From Ipomoea triloba (taxonomy: Eukaryota > Streptophyta > Magnoliopsida > Solanales > Convolvulaceae): 64,000 nt of DNA. Made by a program: the position numbers and the translations under genes. The first letter of the stretch is position 1. Each line of letters opens with the position of its first letter. The stretch is from the NCBI RefSeq assembly GCF_003576645.1, contig NC_044920.1, positions 7,212,096-7,276,095 on the forward strand. The letters are read 5' to 3'. The notes under the pieces are model-generated. The model searched no databases. It had not been told where the DNA came from and saw only the letters and a list, made by a program, of their open reading frames with translations. Shown one piece after another: positions 1 to 11,034 of the stretch.

Positions 1-1426
1 GTAATGGCGGTAGAGTGTGGTGGTGTGGTGTGGCCCGTGTGGTTTCCCCATCTCTTCTAGCAGTTCGGATTGGCGGTGCAGGGTTTTCCACCAGTGTGTT
101 CCGTGTGTTGTGTTTTCCTTGCTCTTTCAGTATGCATTTTGTTTGTCCAGTGACTTATTATTTTATCTTTGATTCCTGAGATGTATTCTGAAGAGTTATG
201 TTGAGTTTCTTACCTTGATTACTGAGTATTGATCTATTATTCTTGGTCTCTTATGTTGGAATATTGTTTAGTATCATTGGTTTAATTCTTTGGTTGATAT
301 ACTGAAAGCATTGAATCGGTTATTCATCTTCTAAGTCTGAGTATTCTTCTGTTTCAGTATTTCATGGGTATTGAGTATGAGTTTGGTATATGTTGTGATC
401 TTGGATTCTTGTGATTGATTCCTTGAATTCCATGTTGTTGTGTAAACCCTTGGATTGGTGGCATTTGAGCTTCAGCTCAACCAGGATAGGCGGCATTGAG
501 CTCCGGCTCTTAACTATATATGGTATATGGATATTAACTAACTAGATAGGTGGCATTGAGCTTCGGCTCTATTGGATAGGCAGCATGAGCTTTGGCTCCT
601 TTGGATAGGCGACATGAGTTTCGGCTCCTCTTTTATGGTGTTGTAGTTGGACTGCTGTTTCGGATGGACTGGTGAACCCGGATGGACAGGTGTTATGGAT
701 GGATGAGGAGTAAAGGTTGGAACAACCCTAAGCCTATTCTGTGTTCTTGGTTGTGTCACTCTATATTGAGTAATGTGAGTCTATGGATTGGTTGGTTACC
801 TTAATTGTTGTTCAGTTGAGGTTGTACCCTGTTTGAGTGTTTTGTTATGGAATTGTGGTCTTGTGGATTCATTACTTGATATTGAGCTTGTGGTGGTCTT
901 TGGTTTATGATTCATTCAGCCTATTTGTTGTTGAGTCTCCTGATGTTTAAACAATGATGGTTTCGTTGGCATATATTCTATATGCATGTGTAAAACCTAT
1001 TTATAACACTATGGTATATAATTGTATTCTTACGAGTGTGAATGGAGTATTACTTAGCATTCCTTTGCTAATGTTTTATTAAATGTTTTCCAGGTATGGA
1101 GTAAAACCAGTACATGAGTGCGCTAGTTTATCGTTCTATTCCTCTTTTATGTTATAGCTTGGTAGTTTGATGTTTAGACATTTGGGCTTGCGTGCCTTAG
1201 AACTTTGTGGGCTGTAATACTGGATTTATTATGTTTAAGTTTGAGGTTTATTTGACTATGTGGAACTAGCCTTAGCATCTAAGTTGTGGTTGAACTTAGA
1301 TGTGGCGTAGCACCCCGCCTATGTTATAGATTCGCTTCCGCATTTCAGTTCTTTAAGTGTTGAGGTATCCATAGCTTTATCTTAAGATTATTGCTTTATC
1401 TCGGCCTGTGATTTAGGGGTGTTACA
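1..1426 (+). mobile_element. 3' portion of a chromovirus (Tekay-like) LTR
   Basis: The stretch runs off the left edge and ends with TTTAGGGGTGTTACA. This is followed at once by TGGTATCAGAGC (1429-1440), the usual primer-binding site for initiator methionine tRNA. The ending and the tRNA choice are known for Ty3/gypsy chromoviruses of the Tekay/Del group. No protein is encoded. The start of the LTR lies outside the window, so its full length is unknown. Confidence 0.75.
452..630 (+). repeat. Tandem repeat inside the LTR, about 28-31 bp unit, five copies
   Basis: Five diverged units built on GGATAGGYGGCATGAGCTTCGGCT follow one another, with the first and second separated by little more than a unit length. 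The apparent 73-residue reading frame on the opposite strand is only this repeat read through. Confidence 0.7.
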
Positions 1427-1801
1427 GTTGGTATCAGAGCCTGTGTTGGAGCCTAGGAATGTACCTTAAGACTTGAGATTTAGAGACTTTAAGAGTTGAT
1501 CACTAAGAATTTAAGTTAGTCAGGATGTCTAGTCTGTGAGATTGCTAGGACTCACGGTGAGGACGCGTTAGATTGAAGTCTTAGAGTTGCGAGTAGAACT
1601 TTTTCCTGGCTTATTCTTTGGCTTGGTGTTCCTAACCCATTTTGAACTCATCTTTTGGCATCCAATCTTTCTTCATAAATCCTCATTCGCATGTTATCAT
1701 TATTGCATCATTGAGCACTCTTAACATTCACTTTGTTGATACAATCTCGTTCTCGTTTGGCTTTGAGCTTCGGGAACAAAGCTCCTTTTAAGGGGGTAGA
1801 G
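1427..1801 (+). mobile_element. Very short LTR-retrotransposon interior with PBS and polypurine tract
   Basis: Only about 375 bases separate the primer-binding site (TGGTATCAGAGC at 1429) from a polypurine tract (AAGGGGGTAGAG, 1790-1801). The tract directly precedes a new LTR starting TGTGACACCCC. There is no gag or pol. The element is therefore either a large internal deletion product or a TRIM/LARD-like non-autonomous form that keeps only the replication signals. Confidence 0.65.
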
Positions 1802-2199
1802 TGTGACACCCCGTAATAAATTATTCCGGAATTACCTCCATGATTATTTTCTAAAATTAAATTCATTCTTTCTAGTGAGCCCAATTCTTGAATTAAGAAT
1901 ATTTCCTAAGGTAATTCGAAATCAAAAGCCCAATTCTTTATGCTAGTATATATATATATATATATTATTTCTAAGACCTTTAATTCCTAATATTATGGGC
2001 TTTCTCCTTATTCTATGTATTCATTTGTTTAAGAGATGAATCATTTGACCTAATAATTATTCTTGTACATACAATTGTTATGTATATAAAGATTCAAGCC
2101 CATTCTTTATTAAATCCTTCACCCTAATACACACACATACACATACACACACGCACACGCGCGCGCACACACACACACACACTCACACACACACTCACT

Positions 2200-2285
<86 letters not shown>

Positions 2286-2625
2286 CATATATGTATTGAA
2301 GTATATATTCAAGACTTAGCCTTATCTAGAGATCACACTCTCTCTCTTCCCCTACTCTTCTCCTTCACGCTATTCTCTACCCTTTCTCCTTCAAAAATTG
2401 ATCTTCATTCCATCTTCAAGATTCTAGCAAAGATCCTTCTTTTATTATTCTTCAGGAAAGATCATGGTAAGATCCTACCGTGTCTTACATTTCCTTCCCT
2501 TTTGTTGGCTATCTTCATGAACTATTTCCTTCTTCTTGTGGTGGGTTTTTGGTTGATAGATGATCAAGGAGGTGGTGACTTGCTAGATTGAGCTCTTGGT
2601 GGTGTTGGTTGGATAGCTAGCTTGA
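1802..2625 (+). mobile_element. 5' portion of the downstream chromovirus LTR
   Basis: It begins TGTGACACCCCG right after the polypurine tract, as chromovirus LTRs do. It contains a long CA/TA microsatellite and a CT-rich leader-like segment (2330-2470). It stops where a copia LTR fragment begins at about 2626, so its 3' end is missing. The 102-residue frame at 2283 is not a credible gene. Confidence 0.6.
2129..2282 (+). repeat. Compound (CA)n-(TA)n microsatellite
   Basis: About 90 bases of CA-rich repeat run into about 60 bases of pure TA repeat. It lies inside the LTR. Confidence 0.95.
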
Positions 2626-3416
2626 AAGGTAACACTCCATTTCTCTCAAAAGAGGGTATTTATAGGTAGGAGAAAAATAGTTCCGTTAGAGAAAAAAACT
2701 ATTTTCAAATAGCCTTTGGACCAGCGTGTAGAGACTAGCAGGTAATCCAGAGGGTAGGTGAGTTAGATTTTCCAACCGTTGAAACCTTAAAGTGCCAGGA
2801 ACATTTGCTTTTTGTTCTGCACAAAAGGACAAGCATTTAATGAAAATCGACATTGGGATATGCTCCTAGGATTTACTTTTCTTTCGGACATATTTCATCA
2901 CTTTAAGGTTCGAACACTTTTGCGCTCAAAGAATGTTTATAGCAGTCTTACTGAGTAGTTAACTGAATTAACTTCTCAAACCTTAGGTAATCTCGGATAC
3001 GATGGTTGACTTTATCAATCGTCCCATAACTCCTCGAGTGATATTTCTTATCACTCGGTCTTGATAATACACAAGAGGCAGACCCTTCCATCATTCGGTC
3101 TTTGCAACCTCTCAGTCTAAACAGTGTTCACTCTTTGAATCTTCGTCTTCAGTTTTCATCTCGGTCTGGATATAACCATCCGGGTTATTCTTTTCTTGAT
3201 CCTTTCTAGAGTTAACCATTCAGTTTACTCTATGATTCAGTATTGAGACTGAGCGTTCGAGTGTTCGTTCATATGTAACTTTTGAACCACTTGAGTAACT
3301 ACTCAGTTAAGATCCGACTGTTGAGCAGACTAACTAAGTCTAAGAAATAAAAGAATTGAGGGGTTTAAACCCCTAAGTTTGGTTTCATCAAAATCAAATA
3401 CAAAATGTTCATAACA
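2626..3416 (-). mobile_element. Copia LTR fragment, same family as 34414-35770
   Basis: The minus strand begins TGTTATGAACATTTTG at 3416. Many short blocks match the complete LTR at 34414-35770 in the same order, for example TTTGCAACCTxTxAGTCT, the TATTTATAGG TATA region and GACCAGCxTGTAGAGAC. The U5 end of the LTR is absent. No coding sequence is present. Confidence 0.7.
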
Positions 3417-3836
3417 ACTTTTTATCATTCCTAATCCGACTAGGACTCTTTGTATTCTTATAAATACATATCTTCTTGTACTTTGTAATTTGGATTATTC
3501 AATAATAAAATTCTTTATCTTCAAAAAAATAATACTACCTCCGTCCCAAAATAGTTATCTGGTTCGTTTAACGAGGCTTGACTGAAGTAATTTTTAATCC
3601 AATTTTTCATATTATTAAGTTTAGCATTAATATATAAAATTTATATATTTAGAAACTACATTAAAAGTACTATTAAACACAAAAAATTAAATTTAAAAAT
3701 AATAAAAAAATTACTAAAGAAAATAAGCAAAGAAGAAAGAGTTGGTTTGACCAATGAATAGTAAATAGGACAAGTAAAATGGGATAGAGGGAGTAATAAA
3801 ATTCTTCTTAGAATTATTGTTCTCATCAGGTATCAA
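3417..3836 (+). mobile_element. Decayed copia LTR 3' part with degenerate PBS
   Basis: A TATAAATACAT box, a TTGTAATTTGG segment and AATAATAAAATTC signals are followed after the MITE by TTCTCATCA and GGTATCAAATAG (3830-3841). The last sequence is a mutated methionine-tRNA primer site. The order matches the end of a Ty1/copia LTR, and decayed copia coding sequence follows on the same strand. Confidence 0.5.
3535..3793. mobile_element. Stowaway-like MITE, copy 1
   Basis: It starts CTACCTCCGTCCC and ends GGGATAGAGGGAG, the typical terminal inverted repeats of Tc1/mariner-type Stowaway MITEs. TA stands on each side. Close relatives lie at 36988-37243 and 31082-31309. It has inserted into the copia LTR remnant. 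Confidence 0.85.
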
Positions 3837-3989
3837 ATAGAACTAACGATCCATGGTTGCCAACCATACCACCACCACCACCACCGCCATCAAGGAAGCC
3901 ACTGCATATTCCTCACACACCATCTCATATATTTCCTCCCCATCCCAACTCCAATAAATACCCTACAAACAACCTATCACTTTATATCC

Positions 3990-4340
3990 ATTAAACTTGC
4001 TTCTTGAAACTATTTATTATGAAAAACCCAACTTGTGTCCTTTCTTCGTGGACAAAATCACAATGGATAAGTTGATGACACGTAACCGTTTCTAGCTGTT
4101 TTCATTCAAGCTCCGGATGGATGTTTTGTGTTAGTCAATCTTGTGGCTCATGATTGGATCTTTCAAGATTCTTCTATTTTGTCTATGTTCATCTCATCTC
4201 GATTTGATGAGGTTATGTATGTTATAGTGGGGCATACCACGTCCGAGGCCTTGTGACAAGCTATTGAAGCTGCATAGGGGTGAATACAAAAAGCTAGACA
4301 TATTCTTTGTTAGTCTTGGAATAAACCATCATCAGTCATG
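3990..4340 (+). pseudogene. Copia gag remnant
   Basis: Translating across frame shifts and stops gives pieces such as SMFISSRFDEVMYVI followed by VGHTTSEAL and QAIEAA. These resemble the UBN2-type gag domain of plant Ty1/copia elements, in which a Leu-Phe-Ser-Ser stretch is followed by a T-S-x-E-x-W helix. Stops interrupt it and it cannot be expressed. The start of the reading frame is not clear. Confidence 0.5.
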
Positions 4341-4436
4341 TGCTTACACACACGAACAAACGTGCATGTTAAAAAACATCACAGACACATTGTTGAAATT
4401 GGTTTAACCTTACTTGCTCAAGCTTTTTTTTTTTTT

Positions 4437-4795
4437 TTTCTTACCAGATTTTGGGTTTATGCCTATGAAGGTGCGGTCTTTCTAATTAACCAGATACCTT
4501 TTATAATGTTAAACAATTTGAGTACATATGAAAAACAACTCCCAACTACTCCTTTGTCTGTGTCTTTGGTTGTATATGTTTTCCTTATCTGCATCCCTAC
4601 TTTAAACACAAAATAGAGTATCTTACTACTCCGTTTGTTTTCCTTGGGTACTCAGACTCATTTAAAGGATATTGTTGCTTGAATCTAAGTACTGGAAAAA
4701 TTCTTAACATTCGTGATGTCTGATTTGATGAGAATGTTTTCCCTTTTGTAGCTAAAACTCATCCACATGTTTCTCCTTCAACTCAGGATGCGATA
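4437..4795 (+). pseudogene. Copia integrase C-terminal remnant
   Basis: Residues like TRFWVYAYEGAVFLIN then QIPFIMLNNLSTYEK match the end of the Ty1/copia integrase core (W-x-A-x-x-A-x-Y-L-I-N followed by a P-Y-E-x-L segment). In another frame KGYCCLNLSTGKI and FDENVFPF match the following GKG-like region. Frame shifts and stops are present. The element continues at 6420 after an inserted LTR. Confidence 0.7.
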
Positions 4796-4869
4796 CCATG
4801 GACTCTCGTCAATGTACCAAGCAGAACAAGATGCCAAGAGATCGACACAACCATAGCATGCCTTTGACA

Positions 4870-6301
4870 TAACCGTCTTGTAGAGACTTTGCCTATAACT
4901 AATGTGCGTGGTTTAGTGGTGTATGCATGGGATGGAAGATGAATAGGAAGAAAATTAGGGAATGAAGGTTTCCCCGAGTGTCGTTCTCAAAGGATGACAA
5001 ATTTGGAAGCATTGAGATGTCAATGTAAGTTAAAGGATGGATTCAAGCTTTCCATGAATAAGATTCAAGGAGTGCGTGCATTCATCATTGAGCAAAGATT
5101 TCAAAGTAAACAATGCAAAAGAGAAAAGCAAATACACAAGTAAATCAAATGAGGAAAATATGGGATAAAGATTGGTCTTACATTGCAATATACTTCTTAT
5201 GTCTAGGCTATGAGTTGTGAAGTGTGAGTATTGGATTCCAAGTGAGGTTACCACCAATGTCATAGTTGTTTTAGGTCTTTATGGCCTATCATAGGGTAAT
5301 GAAGCACCCGAGTGTCAACAATACACCTATGAGTCAATTCATCGAACATCTTGTCTACACCTCATTCCGGACTACGTCCTCTCGGATCTAAGGCGGGAAT
5401 TACAAGTGAAAATGAGGCTTGATAAAACTAGCAATCTCTTGTCAAGAATGATAGATCCTAAACTATGTAGAGAGTTGGGCCCTAACTCCAAAGACACAAG
5501 TCAATCATTCCACTTCCAACATGAAATCAAACAATATTCACAATCACAATCACAATTCCAATTCATCAATTCATAGCCACACTAGCACATTGCAATGAAA
5601 TCACAATCCAATCCCTTGATATTTAACCACTCATGTCTATTGATTGCAAACACAATGAATTGAAGTAAAACATTGAGATGGAGATGAAATTGAAAGATTA
5701 AAAAGTAATGAGATTACCGAACTTCAATCCAAAGTAGGATCCAATCAACAATTGAAGAGAAGTAGCTCCTATATTACAAAGTGTTGTCAATACTTTCCAA
5801 TCTAGATCTCCCCCTTTCTAGAATTAAAAGTGTTTGAGATGATAAAAATATCTAAGATGATGGAAAAATCTAAAAATGATCAAAAGTTTTCTTCTACAAT
5901 TGAAAATCTTCTTTTAAAGTAGATTTACCGGGCTCGAGACTTCTCGCGCCCCCTGCCATGCCCGCCTCATGATAGTGGCCAGGGTCACTTAATGTGCCCA
6001 GGCGCCTGGCCACAATCGTAGCCAGGGCCGTGGTCGCGTCTGGACTTGTGCCACAACCTCCGCCACGTTCGTTTCGGGTGCTCTATCGTTTCCTCCTCTT
6101 CACTCTTCCAAGATTGCTCCAATTTAAGCCCATATGTGACTCCTTTGGTCAAGATTCCTTCAAAACACTCAAGTGCACATAACATAGGGCCTTGCAACAC
6201 ATTAACAACACTTTATAACATTTTCTTCATAAGTATAGAACAATTAAGCATAGAACAACCCAAATTGACCCTTATAAGTAAACATATTTTGCCACTTATC
6301 A
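4870..6301 (-). mobile_element. LTR of the TGATA family (LTR D), probably solo
   Basis: On the minus strand it starts TGATAAGTGGCAAAATATG at 6301. It shares the CCCCGAGTGTCG motif (4972-4983) and the GTTGTCAAT segment with the LTRs at 47480-48861 and 59399-60740. It carries a GC-rich block (5926-6065). It splits the copia element between integrase and reverse transcriptase, so it is the younger insertion. The left border is approximate and I found no matching 5-bp duplication. Confidence 0.6.
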
Positions 6302-6419
6302 ACAACGAGAAATAACATGGTCGTGACTAGTCCAAGAAACGACCATGTCAACGTGAACCCCCCTCCGTTGGATGATTTTGCTCCCAACCCTCCTCCAATT
6401 GTGGCTTCCATGCCTTAAC

Positions 6420-7270
6420 GACATCGACCACCACGTCAACCCAATGTATACATCCTATGGTCTTACGAAAAATGACTCATGACTCCACAGGTAAAAAAAC
6501 TCTAATTGCATGTGTAGATAATTTTGAACCGACAAGCCAATTCCAAGCGGTAAAGATCCCCGAATGGTGAGCTGCAATAGACAAATAATTCAACGATCTC
6601 CTACACAACAACACTTTGAAGCTAGTTCCACATAGACGAGATATGAACACCATTGGATGCAAATGGATTTCTCGAATAAAAAGAAAAGCTAATAGTGCAA
6701 TTGAATGATACAAAGTCAAACTAGTTGCTAAAGGATTCAATCATATTGAAGTATGAACAAGAAGATTATTTTGACACTTCAGTTCGATCGCTAAACCAAC
6801 TACAATAACACTTCACTTATCTCTTGCTATCACAAAAGATTGGTTTATCAGACAACTTGATGTTCACAATGCGTTCCTTAATGGTTGTCTAAGTGAGAAT
6901 GTTTACATGAAGCAACCACAAGGTACATTGACAAAAATTTTCCTATTTATGTCTGCAAACTACAAAAGTCTCTATATGGTTTGAAGCAAGCACCACATGC
7001 ATGGTTCAAACGTCTTCAAGATTGTCTACTCTCGATTGGTTTGAAGGCTTTGGAAACTTATGTATCATTGTTTATCTATTTTTTTTTTTTGCTAATGCTC
7101 TAATTTATTTACTTGTCTATGTTGATGGCATACTAAAAATGAGCAGCAACAAAAGCCTCTTGGTTTTCATAACAAACAAACTAGGTGAAAATTTCAAGAT
7201 CCGAGATATAGGACCTCCAAGATTCTTCCTAGGGGGTGATGATCCTATCACAATGAAGTTACATGCTTGA
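6420..7270 (+). pseudogene. Copia reverse transcriptase pseudogene
   Basis: Frames joined across shifts show the ordered landmarks of the Ty1/copia RT domain. GCKWISRIKRKAN and KLVAKGFNH come first, then QLDVHNAFLNG (the first catalytic Asp block), then VYMKQPQG. SLYGLKQAPHAWF follows, and finally LLVYVDG, where the usual YVDD catalytic pair is altered to VDG. Several stops and frame shifts make it non-functional. It follows LTR D and is the continuation of the copia fragment at 4437-4795. Confidence 0.85.
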
Positions 7271-7631
7271 AATGTGACACTTGACTATCAAAATCTTTCC
7301 ACTAATGGCCAAGTTATAGGCCCCTATGAAGGGGCCTAGCCTATTTTCATCTGTAACTGGTTGAACAAAGCTAGGGCCCTTAGACCATCGACAAATGGGG
7401 CCACCCATCGGCAGTCCTGCTAGTCGCCGATGATTTGAGATCTTGCACCGATGATACCGGTCGGCGCCCCCATGGCTCAGCCAGTCCACTCCTTCCCACT
7501 TCTTGTTTTCCTGGATTGTGCTCTATACCGTGCTGCCAAACGCGCCCTTAGCCCTTTTCCCTAAACTTTTCACTATAGCACCATGTACATTACTCCTTAC
7601 CACACTTTGACCCCAAACTTTCTCCACTTCT
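7271..7631. other. Unassigned stretch
   Basis: Moderately GC-rich sequence between the copia remnant and the first MULE-like element. There is no convincing reading frame and no repeat that I can name. Confidence 0.4.
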
Positions 7632-7640
7632 TCAATAATT

Positions 7641-7905
7641 CAATCATTATTGTGTGGACCATACTATCAAATAATGTACATTCAATATAAAAATAATGTA
7701 CATTTAGTATAAAAATAATGTATATTATATTCAGGGGATGTACGTTATTTGTGTACTGAATGTACATTATTTTTATAGTATATTTTTATAGTATAAAAAT
7801 AATGTACATTCAGTAGAAAAATAATATACATTTAGTACATTAAAAATGTACATTTTATCATGGTCCACACAACTGTGTGGACCATGGTCCACACAATAAT
7901 TTGCC
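7641..7905. mobile_element. MULE-like MITE with ATTATTGTGTGGACC ends
   Basis: The left side carries CATTATTGTGTGGACCA and the right side its inverse, TGGTCCACACAATAATTTG. The interior is built of repeats of AATAATGTACATT. TCAATAATT stands on both sides (7632-7640 and 7906-7914), a 9-bp duplication typical of Mutator-like elements. A related copy is at 28146-28418. Confidence 0.7.
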
Positions 7906-7914
7906 TCAATAATT

Positions 7915-8515
7915 GGCAAATTATGCTGTGGACCCAAGTCCACCTTGCAAGGTGGACCTGGGTCCAAAACTACGTCGTTTTTGTCACTTTTTTTTAATTT
8001 ATTTTTTTTTAGTAAACATATTGTTGAATATAGAGTTGTCCAAAAATGTGTGAATGTAGAGGTTTCAAAGTGTGAATGTACAGTATAGAAATTGTGAATG
8101 TAGATTTATGATTGTGTGAATGTAGAGTTGCCCAGAAATGTGCGAATGTGGAAATTTCAAATTGTGAATGTACAGTATAGAAATCGTGAATGTAGAGTTA
8201 TGCATGTGTGAATTTGTAATGGAGTTAAGAAGTTCTAACAACTTGTAGCCCTGTAATGTGTGAATGTGGAGTTCTCAAGTTGTGAATGTGGAGTATAGGA
8301 CCTGTGAATATAGAGTTTTGAATGTGTGAATGTGGAGTTTACAAATTGTGAATGTAGAGTATAGTGTATGTGAATGTAGAGTATAGTTACTAAACATATA
8401 ATCCTGTAATGTGTGAATGTAGAATATAGTGTATGTGAATGTAGAGTATAGTGTATGTGAATGTAGACCCAGGTCCACCTTGTAAGGTGGACCTGGGTCC
8501 ACGGCATAACAACCC
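7915..8515. mobile_element. MULE-like non-autonomous element with GTGAATGTAGAG repeats
   Basis: It starts GGCAAATTATGCTGTGGACC and ends GGTCCACGGCATAACAACCC, imperfect inverted repeats with further GGTCCACCTTG-type inverted steps inside. The 9-mer TCAATAATT lies at 7906-7914 and again at 8516-8524. The interior is a degenerate array of GTGAATGTAGAGTATAG units. The frames read across it (HSHTLYSTF repeats) are an artefact of that array. A close relative is at 12655-13491. Confidence 0.8.
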
Positions 8516-8524
8516 TCAATAATT

Positions 8525-9149
8525 CCCTTGGCTCCAATTATTTATAGACCTAATTAATGCTTGGGTCTTCCTTCCCCAACCCCATTGACATTGGGCACGG
8601 GCCCCATGACCCAATAAAAAATATTAACTCAAAAAATTTAAAATTTCACCAATTTTCTTAATGAGACTTAGGCAATATAAATTACAATTAAGTAAAATAA
8701 ATTGTAATATTCACCTAACCCGTATAATTAAAGAATAATAATATATGAAATTACATGTATAACCAATCTAGTTAATTACTACGTAATAAATTTTCATTTA
8801 TAAATTTATATAAATCCATACACTTAATTTGGGACAATATTACTCCATACAACTAAGAAAGAAAGAAAAATGCTATTTACATTTCCTATATTTCCCCTAA
8901 TATTCCCCCATGATGTGACTTATATTTATTTGGTTTCATGAATTGGTTGACCCCACATACTTTTAATTAAATACTAAATAATCAAATTAGATGTTGCCAC
9001 ATCAGGAGGGGAAATTGGGATGGAAATTTTTAGGAGGGATGCCTAGCAGTACTCTTCTAGAAATTTGTAATTTAAATTAACTCCAACAAATATTTATATT
9101 TGCAGTACAACATTTCAATATTAGTTAGGGTCTGTATTATTAACCCCTA
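8525..9149. other. Unassigned AT-rich stretch
   Basis: No reading frame, inverted repeat or known motif could be recognised between the MULE-like element and the LINE. Confidence 0.4.
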
Positions 9150-9163
9150 CGAAATTTAAATTT

Positions 9164-10951
9164 TTTTAAAAAGGAACATCGAAACTTTATTAAACCAAAT
9201 GAGAAATACAACTGGGAATAAAAGAAAACCAAACATTAGGACCAGGTTGGGAACTAGCAGCCTTAGCAACAGCATGGGCAAGCTTGTTCACTGATCTAGG
9301 AATAAAACCAATGGACACTACTTCAAAGTGTCGTTGAAGTGCTTTGCAGTCATCAATCACACAGCCAGCGTAAGAGTGATCCAATGAAGACCCATTAATA
9401 AGGTTGCACACTGACTGACAATTTGACAAGACCCTGATTTTCAACCACGCTCTATCTTTAGCCCACGACAAGGCCTCCTTCACCGCCATTGATTCAGCTA
9501 GATGGACATCATTGTGACAGTGAAAGTTACCATTTTTTGCAGCAAAAAAATCACCCGTGTAATCTGTAATGACAATGCCATAATAAGCATGATTAGAATT
9601 AGGGAAAACTGCAGCATCCACATATATATTAAGCACACCTTCAATAGAGCCATGTGCACTCACCGACTGCATGGACTGAGCATTCGCCATAACAGCAGTA
9701 GACATCATGCATTTCCAACTTTCCAGAAGGTGACTAACCTCATTTTTTATCCGTAGAGGCTGCCATGACTTGCCACCCCAAACCAAATCATTTCTTCCCC
9801 TCCATATACACCAACAGTTTGCCACACAACGTAGAACCTTCACCATAGGACCAGCTGTAATCACATCATCCAGCCACATCGCAAACACCACACTATCATC
9901 CATAGGTCTCATTAAATCAATCCATAAAGCAGAAACCTGAGGGCAAACGAAAAGCAAGTGATGAAGCGACTCTGAAGCTTGAGAACATAACGGACCTGCA
10001 TTATCCAGATCAACCCCACGCCGAACTAGAGCTCCCTTTGTAGGGAGGACATTATGGATGCAGCGCCAGAGGAAATTTCGTATATTTGGAGGGATTTTTA
10101 GACGCCACAGTTTACGCCAAAACCCATGCACAGCTACATCTGAATTTTGATCAGAAGATAACAGCCTATATCCATGTTTTACTGAATAACACCCTCTCAA
10201 GTCTCCCCTCCAACACCACTTGTCGTCAAAGTTTATTGAGATAGGAATTTGCCTTATGAGCTCAATATCTCTCTGATCAAACATGGCATTCAATTTAACA
10301 AAATCCCATCCCTTAGTTTGTGGGTGTATCAGCTCACTAACCCGTAAAGTTTCAACCTGAGCTTGAACCGGAGTTTGGATAAATGGATTACTCTCATCTG
10401 GAAGCCACGGCTGTTTCCATATTAAAGTCCCTTGACCATTGCCAATTCGCTTGTAACATCCATTCCTAAGCACCTCCTGACCGGCCATAATAGACCTCCA
10501 ACAAAAACTTGGGTTTGCACCCATACTAGCCTCAACAAAATCAACATGCGGAAATTAAAGTAGCGTGCTTTGTATAACTTAGCAGCCAAGGAATTAGGAC
10601 TAGATAATAATCTCTAGCCCTGTTTTGCCAAAAGTGCAACGTTAAACTTATGCAAATGTTTGAAACCCATGCCACCAGCATCCTTCGGACCACACATACG
10701 GTGCCAAGTCATCCACCTTATACCTCCACTAGAGCCGTTAGTCGACCACCAAAATTTGTTCATTAATCTCTCAAGTCTTTCACACAAAGCCAGAGGCAGA
10801 AAATAAATACTCATCGTGTAAGTGGGGAGAGCTTGGGCAACACTTTTGAGCAATATCTCCTTCCCAGACCTAGACAAGAACTTTTTATTCCACCCTCCGA
10901 GACCGTGTTTAAGCTTATCTTCTATAAACGAGAAGACCTCCGGCTTATCTT
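9164..10951 (-). mobile_element. 5'-truncated L1-type LINE with 14-bp target duplication
   Basis: CGAAATTTAAATTT occurs at 9150-9163 and again at 10952-10965, an exact 14-bp duplication flanking the copy. The 3' end on the minus strand has GTTTAATAAAG and a short A run. Only the part downstream of the RT core is kept, which is usual for LINE copies that stopped reverse transcription early. Confidence 0.9.
9190..10949 (-). pseudogene. LINE ORF2 C-terminal part: zf-RVT and RNase H domains, disrupted
   Basis: The piece nearest the 5' end (10614-10949) carries the post-RT segment [19 protein letters not shown]. After a stop and frame shift comes a 444-residue open stretch (9190-10524). It has a zf-RVT zinc-binding region at about residues 112-198 (LCSQASESLHHLLFVC; the first Cys of the usual pair appears lost) and an RNase H domain at about residues 297-425. 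The catalytic Asp of the second RNase H strand is replaced by Asn in LSNCQSV. In the family these domains finish ORF2, which copies LINE RNA at a nicked target. This copy lacks endonuclease and RT core and is dead. Confidence 0.85.
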
Positions 10952-11034
10952 CGAAATTTAAATTTAAATAAGTTGATTTAAAAATGTAAATTTGATAATT
11001 ATAATCGCAACAATATGAATTAAAATGAACGAGA

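Noticed and set aside
4338..4616. A 92-residue membrane-like protein
   Set aside because: Its second half is the copia integrase C-terminal segment (FWVYAYEGAVFLIN); the hydrophobic look is misleading.
5985..6315. Overlapping short frames near 6000
   Set aside because: They lie in the GC-rich block and U3 region of LTR D; no conserved protein is visible.
8235..8537. Reading frames with repeated HSHTLYSTF peptide (also 13133-13493)
   Set aside because: They are translations of the GTGAATGTAGAG tandem array in MULE-like elements; several frames are open at once because the unit lacks stops.
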